NCBI GenBank assembly: GCA_000802095.1
Contig: JUEB01000033.1
Coordinates: 1 to 64,000, forward strand
Length of the DNA stretch: 64,000 nt
Origin: Peptococcaceae bacterium BICA1-7
Lineage (GTDB): Bacteria; Bacillota; Desulfotomaculia; Desulfotomaculales; Desulfocucumaceae
Direction: 5' to 3'
The notes beneath the pieces were generated by a model that did no database searches, had not been told where the DNA came from, and was given only the letters and a program-made list of their open reading frames with translations. Shown here piece by piece: positions 17,427 through 25,900 of this stretch. Position 1 is the stretch's first letter. Every line of letters starts with the position of its first letter. The position numbers and the translations under genes were made by a program.

Positions 17427-18125
17427 ATGGATAGGATCCGCCTTCTCATCGCCAGTGAGGATTCATCTTCAAGAAGGGGACTGACAGCAATTTTTTCAAC
17501 GGAAGGACTGTTTGAGGTAATCGGCGACTATCCGGTTGATGATGCCATTGAAAAGTCCGTGGCCTCACAGCCTGATATAATGCTGCTGGATTTAAGCGAC
17601 GAGATAGCAGACCTTGGCAAGAAGATAATCCACCTGAAAAGCGAGTGTCCCTGCAGTTTAATACTGGCGCTTATAGAGAATGAATATTTGTCCAGAATAC
17701 CCGAGATGTTGGCACAGGGAGTGGACGGGTGTGTGCCCAGGGGTATAATAAGGGGCTGCCTTGTTAAAACCGTCGAGCTGGCCTGTAGGTCGGGGATTCT
17801 GTGCCTTCCCGGGTCCTTTAAAAAAATAGCCTCTATGGCCGGATCAGAAAAGGTTGTAAATATAGGAGAGCTTAAAAACGGCCTTCTTCCCAACAGCGGT
17901 GAATACCTTACCAAGAGGGAGATGGAGATACTTCAGCTGATGGCAAAGAACAATTCCAACAGGGAAATAGCTCATAAACTGTTTATAAGCGAGCCCACCG
18001 TTAAGACTCATGTAAGCAGCATTCTTCGGAAACTGGGGCAAAGCAACAGGGCCCACGCCATTGTCTATTCGTATAAAATAGGGCTGGTAAACGAAGCCCT
18101 TGGGTGTATTGTAAAAACCTTTTAG
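17427..18125 (+). CDS. NarL/LuxR-type response regulator with degenerate receiver
   Basis: A 232-residue protein with an N-terminal receiver-like domain (residues 1-120) and a C-terminal LuxR-type helix-turn-helix (LTKREMEILQLMAKNNSNREIAHKLF, then SEPTVKTHVSSILRKLG, ~165-215). The phospho-acceptor position DIMLLDLSD keeps its Asp. The acidic pocket reads ASED, the usual Thr/Ser strand reads LILALIEN, and the conserved Lys is replaced (GCVPRGI), so phosphorylation-dependent switching is doubtful. ATG 17427 follows ATGGAGGTTG. It lies under the candidate GEMM element and ahead of the surface-protein genes, a natural candidate regulator of them. No partner histidine kinase adjoins. Confidence 0.85.
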   Translation: MDRIRLLIASEDSSSRRGLTAIFSTEGLFEVIGDYPVDDAIEKSVASQPDIMLLDLSDEIADLGKKIIHLKSECPCSLILALIENEYLSRIPEMLAQGVDGCVPRGIIRGCLVKTVELACRSGILCLPGSFKKIASMAGSEKVVNIGELKNGLLPNSGEYLTKREMEILQLMAKNNSNREIAHKLFISEPTVKTHVSSILRKLGQSNRAHAIVYSYKIGLVNEALGCIVKTF

Positions 18126-18153
18126 AATACTCATACTTACAGTCAAACACTCA

Positions 18154-18179
18154 GCCCCTTAACGGGGTTTTTTTATTTT
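18154..18179 (+). terminator. Terminator
   Basis: CCCCTTAACGGGG forms a short GC stem followed by TTTTTTTATTTTC, about 30 nt after the response regulator gene. Confidence 0.75.
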
Positions 18180-18431
18180 CCCCCCAAATTTCTCCTTCAC
18201 CGCATAATTCTACATATAAATTATGATTATTTGAAGTTAGTTAAAGTTCATACCATAGCCTGATTGTAAATAAATAGCAATTAATATAGATTTTCTAGTA
18301 GACGGCCTCCACGGTAATGGAGGTTTAGGTTTATTCGGATATGGACAGGGAGCGCTGGTCAGCTTATAACGGCCAGCACTTTCCGCCATACTGGACAACC
18401 TTTCGAAATTGCCCTTCCCGGGGGGTGTGAT
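18180..18431 (+). other. Leader region with hairpins before the receiver-only gene
   Basis: No gene was seen. Two hairpins stand out: CCTCCA/TGGAGG around 18306-18323, and GCTGG/CCAGC around 18353-18377. This may be a structured 5' leader but matches no RNA class I know. Confidence 0.35.
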
Positions 18432-18905
18432 ATGCAAAAAGCCAAGGTGATAGTAATAAGCAGTAAAAAAGTGGTCCGAGGGGGTGTGGCCTCTATACTG
18501 AACTCTGCCGAGCACCTGGAAGTTATCGGGCGGGAGGGAGCCGACGCTTTTAAGGAGGCCTATAGGCTTCAGCCCGACCTGCTGGTGTACGAGATCAGTT
18601 CCTCCAGTGAAGAGGAATATGTGGTGTTAACAAAGCTCAAGGATTTATGCGGGTGGACAAAAGTAATCATTTTCTCATCCTTTCCATTAAAAGGGGAGGA
18701 TTTTAAAAGGTTCCTGGGGATCTGCGACAGCTACCTTCAGGGGCCGCTGCTGCCTGGCTTTCTTCTGAAAGCTGTGGAGCTGGCCTGCTACTCAGGCTAT
18801 TTCTTTTACCTGGGGTCATCAAACGAGATAAAGCCTGAGCTGATGTCCGGGGAGGATAATCTGCTGCCGGTTGTATTCGGGGGTAAGGAGCAAAATGAGA
18901 AATGA
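18432..18905 (+). CDS. Receiver-like protein without output domain (response-regulator paralogue)
   Basis: A 157-residue homologue of the N-terminal half of the preceding response regulator. Matching landmarks are VIVISSKKVVRGGVASIL, LEVIGREG, LQPDLLVYEIS, and LPGFLLKAVELACYSGYFFYLGS against CLVKTVELACRSGILCLPGS. The phospho-acceptor Asp is Glu (LVYEIS), the acidic pocket is lost (ISSKK), and the protein stops where the LuxR helix-turn-helix would begin. It may be a phosphorylation-independent receiver that binds a partner, or a decaying duplicate. The intact frame and the GGGGGGTGTG ribosome-binding site argue for a working gene. Confidence 0.75.
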   Translation: MQKAKVIVISSKKVVRGGVASILNSAEHLEVIGREGADAFKEAYRLQPDLLVYEISSSSEEEYVVLTKLKDLCGWTKVIIFSSFPLKGEDFKRFLGICDSYLQGPLLPGFLLKAVELACYSGYFFYLGSSNEIKPELMSGEDNLLPVVFGGKEQNEK

Positions 18906-18997
18906 AGCCTATAAATCATACCGCTGCAGGATGTTAAGTTTTTCCCTGTATGCTAACATTTCACTCGATACCATATTTTAAAGGGGATGGGGATATT

Positions 18998-19750
18998 TTG
19001 CGTAGGTTTATAGTGGCGCTGACCGCACTTCTACTATTCATAAACGTACTTGGTGCAGAAGCGGTTGGGAAAGCGGTGTCCGTTATGGTTAACGGCAGGA
19101 CTGTAACGGTGGAGCCCGGGGCTTTCTTCTCAGAGGGAAGGGTCTTCGTTCCGGTGAGGTTCATAGCCGAGGAGCTGGGCGTCCGGGTGGAGTGGAATGA
19201 TGCCAGCGGCACAGTAATTATTGACGATATCAGGGGGGATGCCTTCTTAAAGGGGCAAACCCAACAGCAGTCCGCTGGTGCCGGAATTATGGGCAACCTT
19301 ATCAAGGCGGCAGATTTAAAGGACATATTGGATGACGACAAGGACTCCGACATTGCCGACTACCGTTCGGGAAAAAGCGGTGGGGACAGTATTGCCAACG
19401 ACCCGCTGGTGGTTGATGTAAGACAGCAGAGAGACTTCAGTGCCTCGCACATACCCGGGGCCGTCTGGTTAGCGCCGGCGGAGAGCATGGCGGAAGCTCA
19501 AAATATAGCCAGGCTTAAGGAATTGCTGGAGCAGCATAAGGACCTCGGCGGGAAAGATGAGATAGTGCTTTACTGCTATACGGGTAACACCTCGGGACTG
19601 CTGACAGGTGTTTTGGGGACTATGGGGCTGCCGGTAAAGAATATGATGTACGGCTTCGATATAGCCTGGCAGGGCACCAAATTTGCGGACAGAGCCATAA
19701 AGGCCGATATGGAGGACTCTGAAGGTAAAAAGCTTGAGTGCGAAGGGTGA
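18998..19750 (+). CDS. Secreted copper-amine-oxidase-N domain / rhodanese fusion protein
   Basis: About 250 residues. A signal peptide (RRFIVALTALLLFINVLGAEA) precedes a copper-amine-oxidase N-terminal-like repeat (residues ~25-75: VMVNGRTVTVEPGAFFSEGRV, FVPVRFIAEELGV, VEWNDASGTVIID). That fold is common as a wall- or surface-associated module in clostridia. The C-terminal ~120 residues are a rhodanese domain: PLVVDVRQQRDFSASHIPGAVWL, then the loop LYCYTGNTSG with an intact catalytic Cys. TTG 18998 follows AAGGGGATGGGG and gives a proper signal peptide; an upstream ATG at 18950 would not. The role is unknown; extracytoplasmic sulfur or redox handling is possible. Confidence 0.82.
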   Translation: MRRFIVALTALLLFINVLGAEAVGKAVSVMVNGRTVTVEPGAFFSEGRVFVPVRFIAEELGVRVEWNDASGTVIIDDIRGDAFLKGQTQQQSAGAGIMGNLIKAADLKDILDDDKDSDIADYRSGKSGGDSIANDPLVVDVRQQRDFSASHIPGAVWLAPAESMAEAQNIARLKELLEQHKDLGGKDEIVLYCYTGNTSGLLTGVLGTMGLPVKNMMYGFDIAWQGTKFADRAIKADMEDSEGKKLECEG

Positions 19751-20083
19751 GGTAAATAATAACCTCCGTTGGAGGTGCCGGTTGACTGGATATAAACTTT
19801 TTGGCGGCAAAGGGTTTAACAAATCCATACAGGCATAAATATTATATGAATGTCTTTGAGCAGTCAGTCATATTAAAGGGGCTTTTTCGTGTCCTAACAT
19901 GGCATATATAGCCATATATGGAATAATTAAACTATGCGAAAGGGGTGATTTTTTTTAGAAAAATGAGGGGGGTGATCGGTAAAGGCTATGAAAAAAGTTT
20001 GAAAATGGGAAGCCTGTCAGAAGAAGTAACCAACTAATAAACCGGTTATTACAAATAATAAAAGAAAAGGGAGGTAAGATTTA
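19751..20083 (+). other. 333-bp leader of the 869-aa surface protein gene
   Basis: No gene is supported. A 24-codon frame beginning MRGVIGKGYEK near 19963 has no convincing support. An imperfect dyad CATATATAGCCATATATG lies around 19902-19919. The final stretch is AT-rich with GGGAGGTAAG just before the GTG start. Confidence 0.4.
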
Positions 20084-22693
20084 GTGCAGGTTAAAAGATA
20101 CGGAAAACTTGCCGTGGTGCTGTCCATTATGGTCCTCTTCTGCTTTGTTTTCGCCGGGACGGCTATGGCATATCCTTCGTCTGAAGATTACGACATTTGG
20201 GCCAGCGAATTTGGCACCAATGTTGTTAAAGCCAGCGCCACCTATGACTATTCCCTGCGGTTAAAGCTCGAGCCTGCAATTAATGTTTTCGCATTAGGTA
20301 ACAAACCTATTGACATTGTTTTCCCGGATGGCTTTGACCTTTCGCCGGCAGAGGGCCAAACAGTTCAGGTGATTGTTAATGGTGACAGATTAATGCAGAT
20401 TGTGCCCACTATTTCGGGACAGACTGCCACTTTAGTCCTCCAGAGCCAGAACCTCCCGGAGTCCGGAGAGGTCAGAAAAATTGAGATTCAGGGCCTGAGA
20501 GTGACAAACCCGTGTACCCCCGACAACTATTGCATAGAGGTGCACAGCCCCTGCTTTGATTTTAACTGCATGGCCCTAAAGGTTGTCCAGACTGTGGGCA
20601 GCATCACCCTTACCGAGCCTCTGTCCGTTACCCCGGTGGTAGGCGGTAGCCTGGTTGAGGTAAAAGGCGAGGTTCGGGATGCCTGCGGCAACCTCTGGAC
20701 TTACAACACCTGGCCGGTAATTATCGACATAGTGGACCTCAAAGGACGTCCCGCTATTGACGGAACCGACTGCATCCCCGGCATTTCCGATGACCGTAAC
20801 GGTGACGGGAGAGTAGACGTCATTTGCCCTGTTATTGTACACCCGGTGAATGGAACCTTTGCGGCCACCATTAAGGTTCCTGGCCAGGGCTACGACTATC
20901 AGGACGGTTATAGCTACGACTACCTGGTAAGGGCCCGGACCGTGGAAGTACAGGACATCGTTGGCGACGATATGAATATTGACCTCTATGGTTACGGTCT
21001 CAATTCCGACGATATGATCCCCGCCACAGACAAGTGGTCTCTGGCTGCTGAACTGGACTGGAAAGGCGGTCCCGGTTATGGAAACTACTGGTCATTGAAT
21101 GATGTTAACTGCAACGATATATTTGGCGGTCAGGACCACGCTTGGATAGACGCCGAACCCCAGACAGTCACCAGCATTACCGATACACTGGTTGATGTAT
21201 CCATGAAAGTCACCGGTGACTTTGTACAAAGTGATGATGACTATATTTTAAACAAGCCGGTTAATGTGACCTTCTGCGGCATTGACAAGTTCTGCCGTCC
21301 CACCGATGCCAGCGGCCTGAAAGTTGACCTTCTGGCTTACCAGGGTGGCGAAGTGGAAGAAAGGCACAATGATGATGCCGGCTATGTTGCCGGTGTGTTC
21401 CTGGATGCCAGCGGCAACCAGATTTCCCACGTCTTTGTACCTGCCGGACAGTCCTGTGTCACCGTCACTTTTATGCCGGCCGTTACCGGACCAATCAGCT
21501 TTGAGGGCCGCACCATTATCAATGGAGTGGCTAAGGTCGCAACTGCTTCCATTAATGTTGACAGTGAATACCAAATTGCGCTTGAAGTGCTTCCCATAGT
21601 TACTGACGGGAACAATAATCCCCACGCAGGATGGCCTCTAAAAGCCTCGGTCTGGCTTCAGGACGAAGATGGCAATCTGATATCTGCCACTGAGGACTGG
21701 GAAGTTATCGTTGCATTGTGGGAGAATGGGGCTTTGTCGAAAAAAGCCACCTGGGATACCAGCCTGAATGTTTGCTTCAATGCCCAAGGAACCAAACGAG
21801 GTTTTGCAGACTTTTATTCAGACAAAGATGATTTTGCTTGGTGGGATGAGACCTGTTGGACCGACTGGGATACCTATATCCATCCATACTGTACTACAAA
21901 GTCACACTTCTACGTTTATACTCCTTCTGAATTGGCTGGTAAAAATTTAGTGGTAGAGGCTGTGGTGCGTAGCAAAGTTACTGGTCAGGTCATGTGGACT
22001 CAGCAAGCGGTATACCTGGTATCACCCGTTGAAATGGTCCGTGGCCTTGACGCCGAAACCTGGCAGACTTTCTCTACTCCGAAATACCTTGCAAATTCTA
22101 AAGACTGCACCAGGTACGGAACTTTCAAGGATCTCCTTCCGGGCTACGTCTGGGACTCCGAAACCCTTATCCTTTCCTTCCAGAACGGCAGTTGGAGGGT
22201 AATATCTCCTGACAGCGTGGTTGAGCCGCTTATGTGCTACTACATCCGTACCCGGCAGCCCCTTACACCTGTCGGGGCAAGCGGTCGCAATGACTATTGG
22301 GTAGCTAAGTACGTATTCGACCGGGCCACCGGCCCCTCAGAAATGGTTCCGCCTGTACGCCATCTGAATAGGGGCTGGAACTCTGTAGGGCTGGCTTTAG
22401 AACAAAATCCTCTGCTGGAAAACGGTATTGAAAATCCTCTTAGAGAGCAGACAGACTTCCTTTATCATGGCATTGGCTCGGCCTGTGACTGCTGCAAGCT
22501 CCTCTGGAACCCTGGAGATAGTGTTGGAAACCTTGCCAGGTGGTCCGTAGCTGCTATTAACAGCGGCACTGCGCCGGCTTGGGTTTTAGATCCTTTGTAT
22601 AGTGCCTACAACGGTGACAACTACTGGATGTATATCAACTGTGAGGGTGCGGATCTGATAGGAACCATAGGCTTGGATCTTGTTGACCCCTAA
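20084..22693 (+). CDS. Large secreted Cys-containing surface protein, no anchor seen
   Basis: An 869-residue protein with a clear signal peptide (residues 1-29, ending AGTAMA). I do not recognise the family. The mature part is all-beta, with a segment LSVTPVVGGSLVEVKGEVRD like an Ig-type domain, a calcium-loop-like DDRNGDGRVDV flanked by Cys (CIPG ... ICP), and more than a dozen Cys, unusual for a Gram-positive exoprotein. The last ~200 residues hold two W-N/S-type repeats (MVRGLDAETWQTFSTP and HLNRGWNSVGLAL), similar in style to GWN-type C-terminal modules of secreted proteins. There is no SLH, LPXTG or C-terminal helix. GTG start with GGGAGGTAAG. As first of four consecutive exoprotein genes it may be an S-layer component. 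Confidence 0.75.
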   Translation: MQVKRYGKLAVVLSIMVLFCFVFAGTAMAYPSSEDYDIWASEFGTNVVKASATYDYSLRLKLEPAINVFALGNKPIDIVFPDGFDLSPAEGQTVQVIVNGDRLMQIVPTISGQTATLVLQSQNLPESGEVRKIEIQGLRVTNPCTPDNYCIEVHSPCFDFNCMALKVVQTVGSITLTEPLSVTPVVGGSLVEVKGEVRDACGNLWTYNTWPVIIDIVDLKGRPAIDGTDCIPGISDDRNGDGRVDVICPVIVHPVNGTFAATIKVPGQGYDYQDGYSYDYLVRARTVEVQDIVGDDMNIDLYGYGLNSDDMIPATDKWSLAAELDWKGGPGYGNYWSLNDVNCNDIFGGQDHAWIDAEPQTVTSITDTLVDVSMKVTGDFVQSDDDYILNKPVNVTFCGIDKFCRPTDASGLKVDLLAYQGGEVEERHNDDAGYVAGVFLDASGNQISHVFVPAGQSCVTVTFMPAVTGPISFEGRTIINGVAKVATASINVDSEYQIALEVLPIVTDGNNNPHAGWPLKASVWLQDEDGNLISATEDWEVIVALWENGALSKKATWDTSLNVCFNAQGTKRGFADFYSDKDDFAWWDETCWTDWDTYIHPYCTTKSHFYVYTPSELAGKNLVVEAVVRSKVTGQVMWTQQAVYLVSPVEMVRGLDAETWQTFSTPKYLANSKDCTRYGTFKDLLPGYVWDSETLILSFQNGSWRVISPDSVVEPLMCYYIRTRQPLTPVGASGRNDYWVAKYVFDRATGPSEMVPPVRHLNRGWNSVGLALEQNPLLENGIENPLREQTDFLYHGIGSACDCCKLLWNPGDSVGNLARWSVAAINSGTAPAWVLDPLYSAYNGDNYWMYINCEGADLIGTIGLDLVDP

Positions 22694-22930
22694 AAACTAA
22701 TATAATTCGGATTTGAAACCATTAAGAAGGCGGGGGGGGGTAGTTTCCCTAACCCACCCCACCACTCTCTTTGTACCAGGGTGAGGAGTCAGCCAAATTG
22801 TACAAAAAACTCATTGTTTCGGAATATATAGAAACCCCCCTTGGAATTTATCATAATCTGGCACTCTTAATTTGAAAAAAAATGGGTTTTCCCCTTTAAG
22901 TTATGGATGAATAAAGGAGGGATAAAAGAA

Positions 22931-25900
22931 ATGCGACCTTCGAAGGCGATAAGTATTATAATGTGCCTGGTATTTGTTTTGACTATCTGTGTTCCTGCGT
23001 ACGCTGTAGGGCCTGAGCCTGCTATCTATTATGGAACTGTCCAGTCAACCGAAGGAACACCAATTCCAGCCGGTACGGTAAAAGCCTACATTGAAGGGAA
23101 TCTAATGGGGTCTAGAGATTTTTCAAGCGGCAGTTATGGGGAACTCAATGTACAAGGTGAACCCAGCCAGCTTGCTGGCAAGGAGGTTACTTTTAGAGTT
23201 GTTGTAAACGGTTTTGAATATGATGCGGTTTCTGATCCTGATCCCGTAATATGGGAAAGTGTTTTTAATATTCCAGATGATGAACTCCCCTATTTTACCG
23301 TTAACCTTACTGTGGATGTAGACGTGGACCCGCCAAGTAACAATGCTGACCTGAATGGCCTGACGCTCAGCAGCGGTACCCTGAGTCCGGCCTTTTCAGC
23401 CGGCATTGCCAACTATACCGCCAGTGTTGCCAACAGTGTAACCAATATTACGATTACACCCACCGCTGCAGATCCTGGGGCCAGTATTAAAGTAAACGGA
23501 ACCAGTGTAAACAGCGGCAGCCCATCGCAGTCAATACCGCTTAACGTTGGGCAAAACACCATCACTGTGTTGGTAACCGCCGAGAACAATGTAACCACTA
23601 AAACCTATATCATTGTGGTTACCAGGGTTGCGGACCAGTCAGCGGTGCAGGCTTCCCTTGCAGAGGCGGGAAATAAGACCGCTGGGGTGTCCTTCAACCT
23701 TAGCATTACCAATGCCAAAGACTTAAACGGGGTACTTTTGACCGGAAATAAGGGCGTCTCCGTGACCAGCGACAAGGACGGTCAGGTTTTTAACGGCCCG
23801 GTCTCCTTTACCGGTGGGGCGGCTACAGTTCCTGTCACCCTCAACACTACCGGAAATCACACCCTATCTGTGACAGTGGAGGGAGTAACGGCCCCGGCCA
23901 GCGTGCCTGTATCAGTGGTGGCTACTCAGAGCAACAACGCCAATCTGAAAAGCCTCTCGGTTACTCCCGGCACCCTGACACCGGCCTTTGCTCCGGGAAC
24001 CCTGGCTTACACAGTGAGTGTGGCCAATTCGGTAACCAGCGTCAGTGTCAATGCAGCCCTAGATGATACCAAGGCCAGCATGACCATAAACGGCACCCCA
24101 CAGGCCAGTGGAGTAAGCAAAAATATAAGCCTCAATGTGGGGTCAAACAATATCAGCATTGTGGTTACCGCCGAAGACGGGACAACAAAGAAAACCTATC
24201 AAATCACCGTAAACCGTGCTGAAGCCTTGAGCAACAACGCCAACCTGAGCGGGCTTGCCCTCAGTAAGGGAACACTGAGCCCGGCCTTTGGCTCCGGTAC
24301 CACCAGCTATACCGCCCAGGTGGGGTACAGTGTGAGCAGTGTTACTATAACCCCTACAGTGGCAGACCCCAATGCCACTATCAAGGTGAACGGCTCAGCC
24401 GTCAATAGCGGGAGCGCTTCTCAGCCCATTACGCTGAATGTGGGGACAAACCCTGTCAGCATTTTGGTTACCGCCCAGGACGGCACAACCAAAATTACCT
24501 ACACTGTTTCAATAACCCGGGTTGCCGACCTGTCCGGCGTGACACCGGTAATTGCGGCAGGCGATAAGACAAAGGGTGTGGCCTTCAGCCTTAGCCTTAC
24601 CAATGCCAAGGATGTGGACGGAATTGCCCTAGCCGGAAACAAGGCTGTTACCGTTACCAGCGACAGGGACGGCCAGGTTTTCAGCGTGCCGGTGTCCTTC
24701 AGCGCCGGATCTGCAGCCGCTTCAATCACGCTTAATGCCACCGGGAGCCATGTGTTAACGGTGACCGTTGCTGGTGTTACCCCGCATCCCACCATTACTG
24801 TAAACGTTGTCAACCCGCCGCCGATTTCGAACAATGCGTATCTCAGCAGCCTGGCCATAAGTCCCGGGGCGCTGGATCAGCCGTTTGCCCAGGACAAATA
24901 TGATTATACAGCTAAAGTGCCTTACAGCGTGGGAAGCGTAACCATTACACCAACTGCTGCCGGTCTGGGGGCAATAATTAAAGCGGGCACGGATATAACA
25001 AAACTTGCCCTGGTGCAAAGCGGTACACAGTCCGCACCAATTAACCTTAAGGCTACCCAAACTGTAATCTATATATCGGTTACCTCCCAGGACGGTGAAA
25101 ACACCAAGTGGTACTCTATAACGGTTAACAAGGTCAGCGACCCGTCAATCGCTTCCGTAAAGCTGACTGTTTCCGGTGAGAAGACTGCGGGTGTTCCGTT
25201 TGACCTGACTATATCCGGCGCGGTAAATACCAGCGGCAGCAGCCTGTCCGGAAATGTTAATGTAAAAGTAACTAGTAACAGGGATAATGAGGTCTTTAAC
25301 GGGGCTGTGGCCTTTACTGCGGGATCCGCCACTGTGCCGGTAACCCTTGCCACCATAGGCGGGCATACCCTGACAGTGACCATAGCCGGTGTAACCCCCA
25401 CCCCTACCGTTTACGTGTCGGTGAAGGCGGCCCCGGTCTGCAATTCCAGACTCAGCAGCCTCACTCTTAGCCAGGGGACACTGGATAAGAATTTTGATCC
25501 TGATATAACCGAGTACATAGTGCATGTACCCAATGCTGTAAATAGCATAACAGTAATTCCAGTGGCCTTTGATCCTGATGCCACAATCAAGGTTAACGGT
25601 GAGGATGTGATCAGCGGCCAGTCCTCCAGCCCCATAAACATTAAAACCACCGAACCCAGTTCAAACCTGGTTATAATTGAAATTGCCGTGACCTGCAGCA
25701 ATGGATCGGGCACCATGGTATACACCTATACAGTTTATCGAAATGCTGACGAGTCCGGGGCCCAAATAGCCCTGCAGCAGCCCGGAAACAAGGTATCGGG
25801 AGTTCAATTCGCCATAAATATAAGTGAGGCTAAAGGCGCGACAGGGAACAGCATTGTAGGGAACACTAATGTTTGTGTAATTAGCAATGTTGAGGGTGAG

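Noticed and set aside
18180-18431. Second GEMM riboswitch before the receiver-only gene
   Set aside because: It has hairpins but lacks the GCAAAGCC and GCTGCCGAAG blocks.
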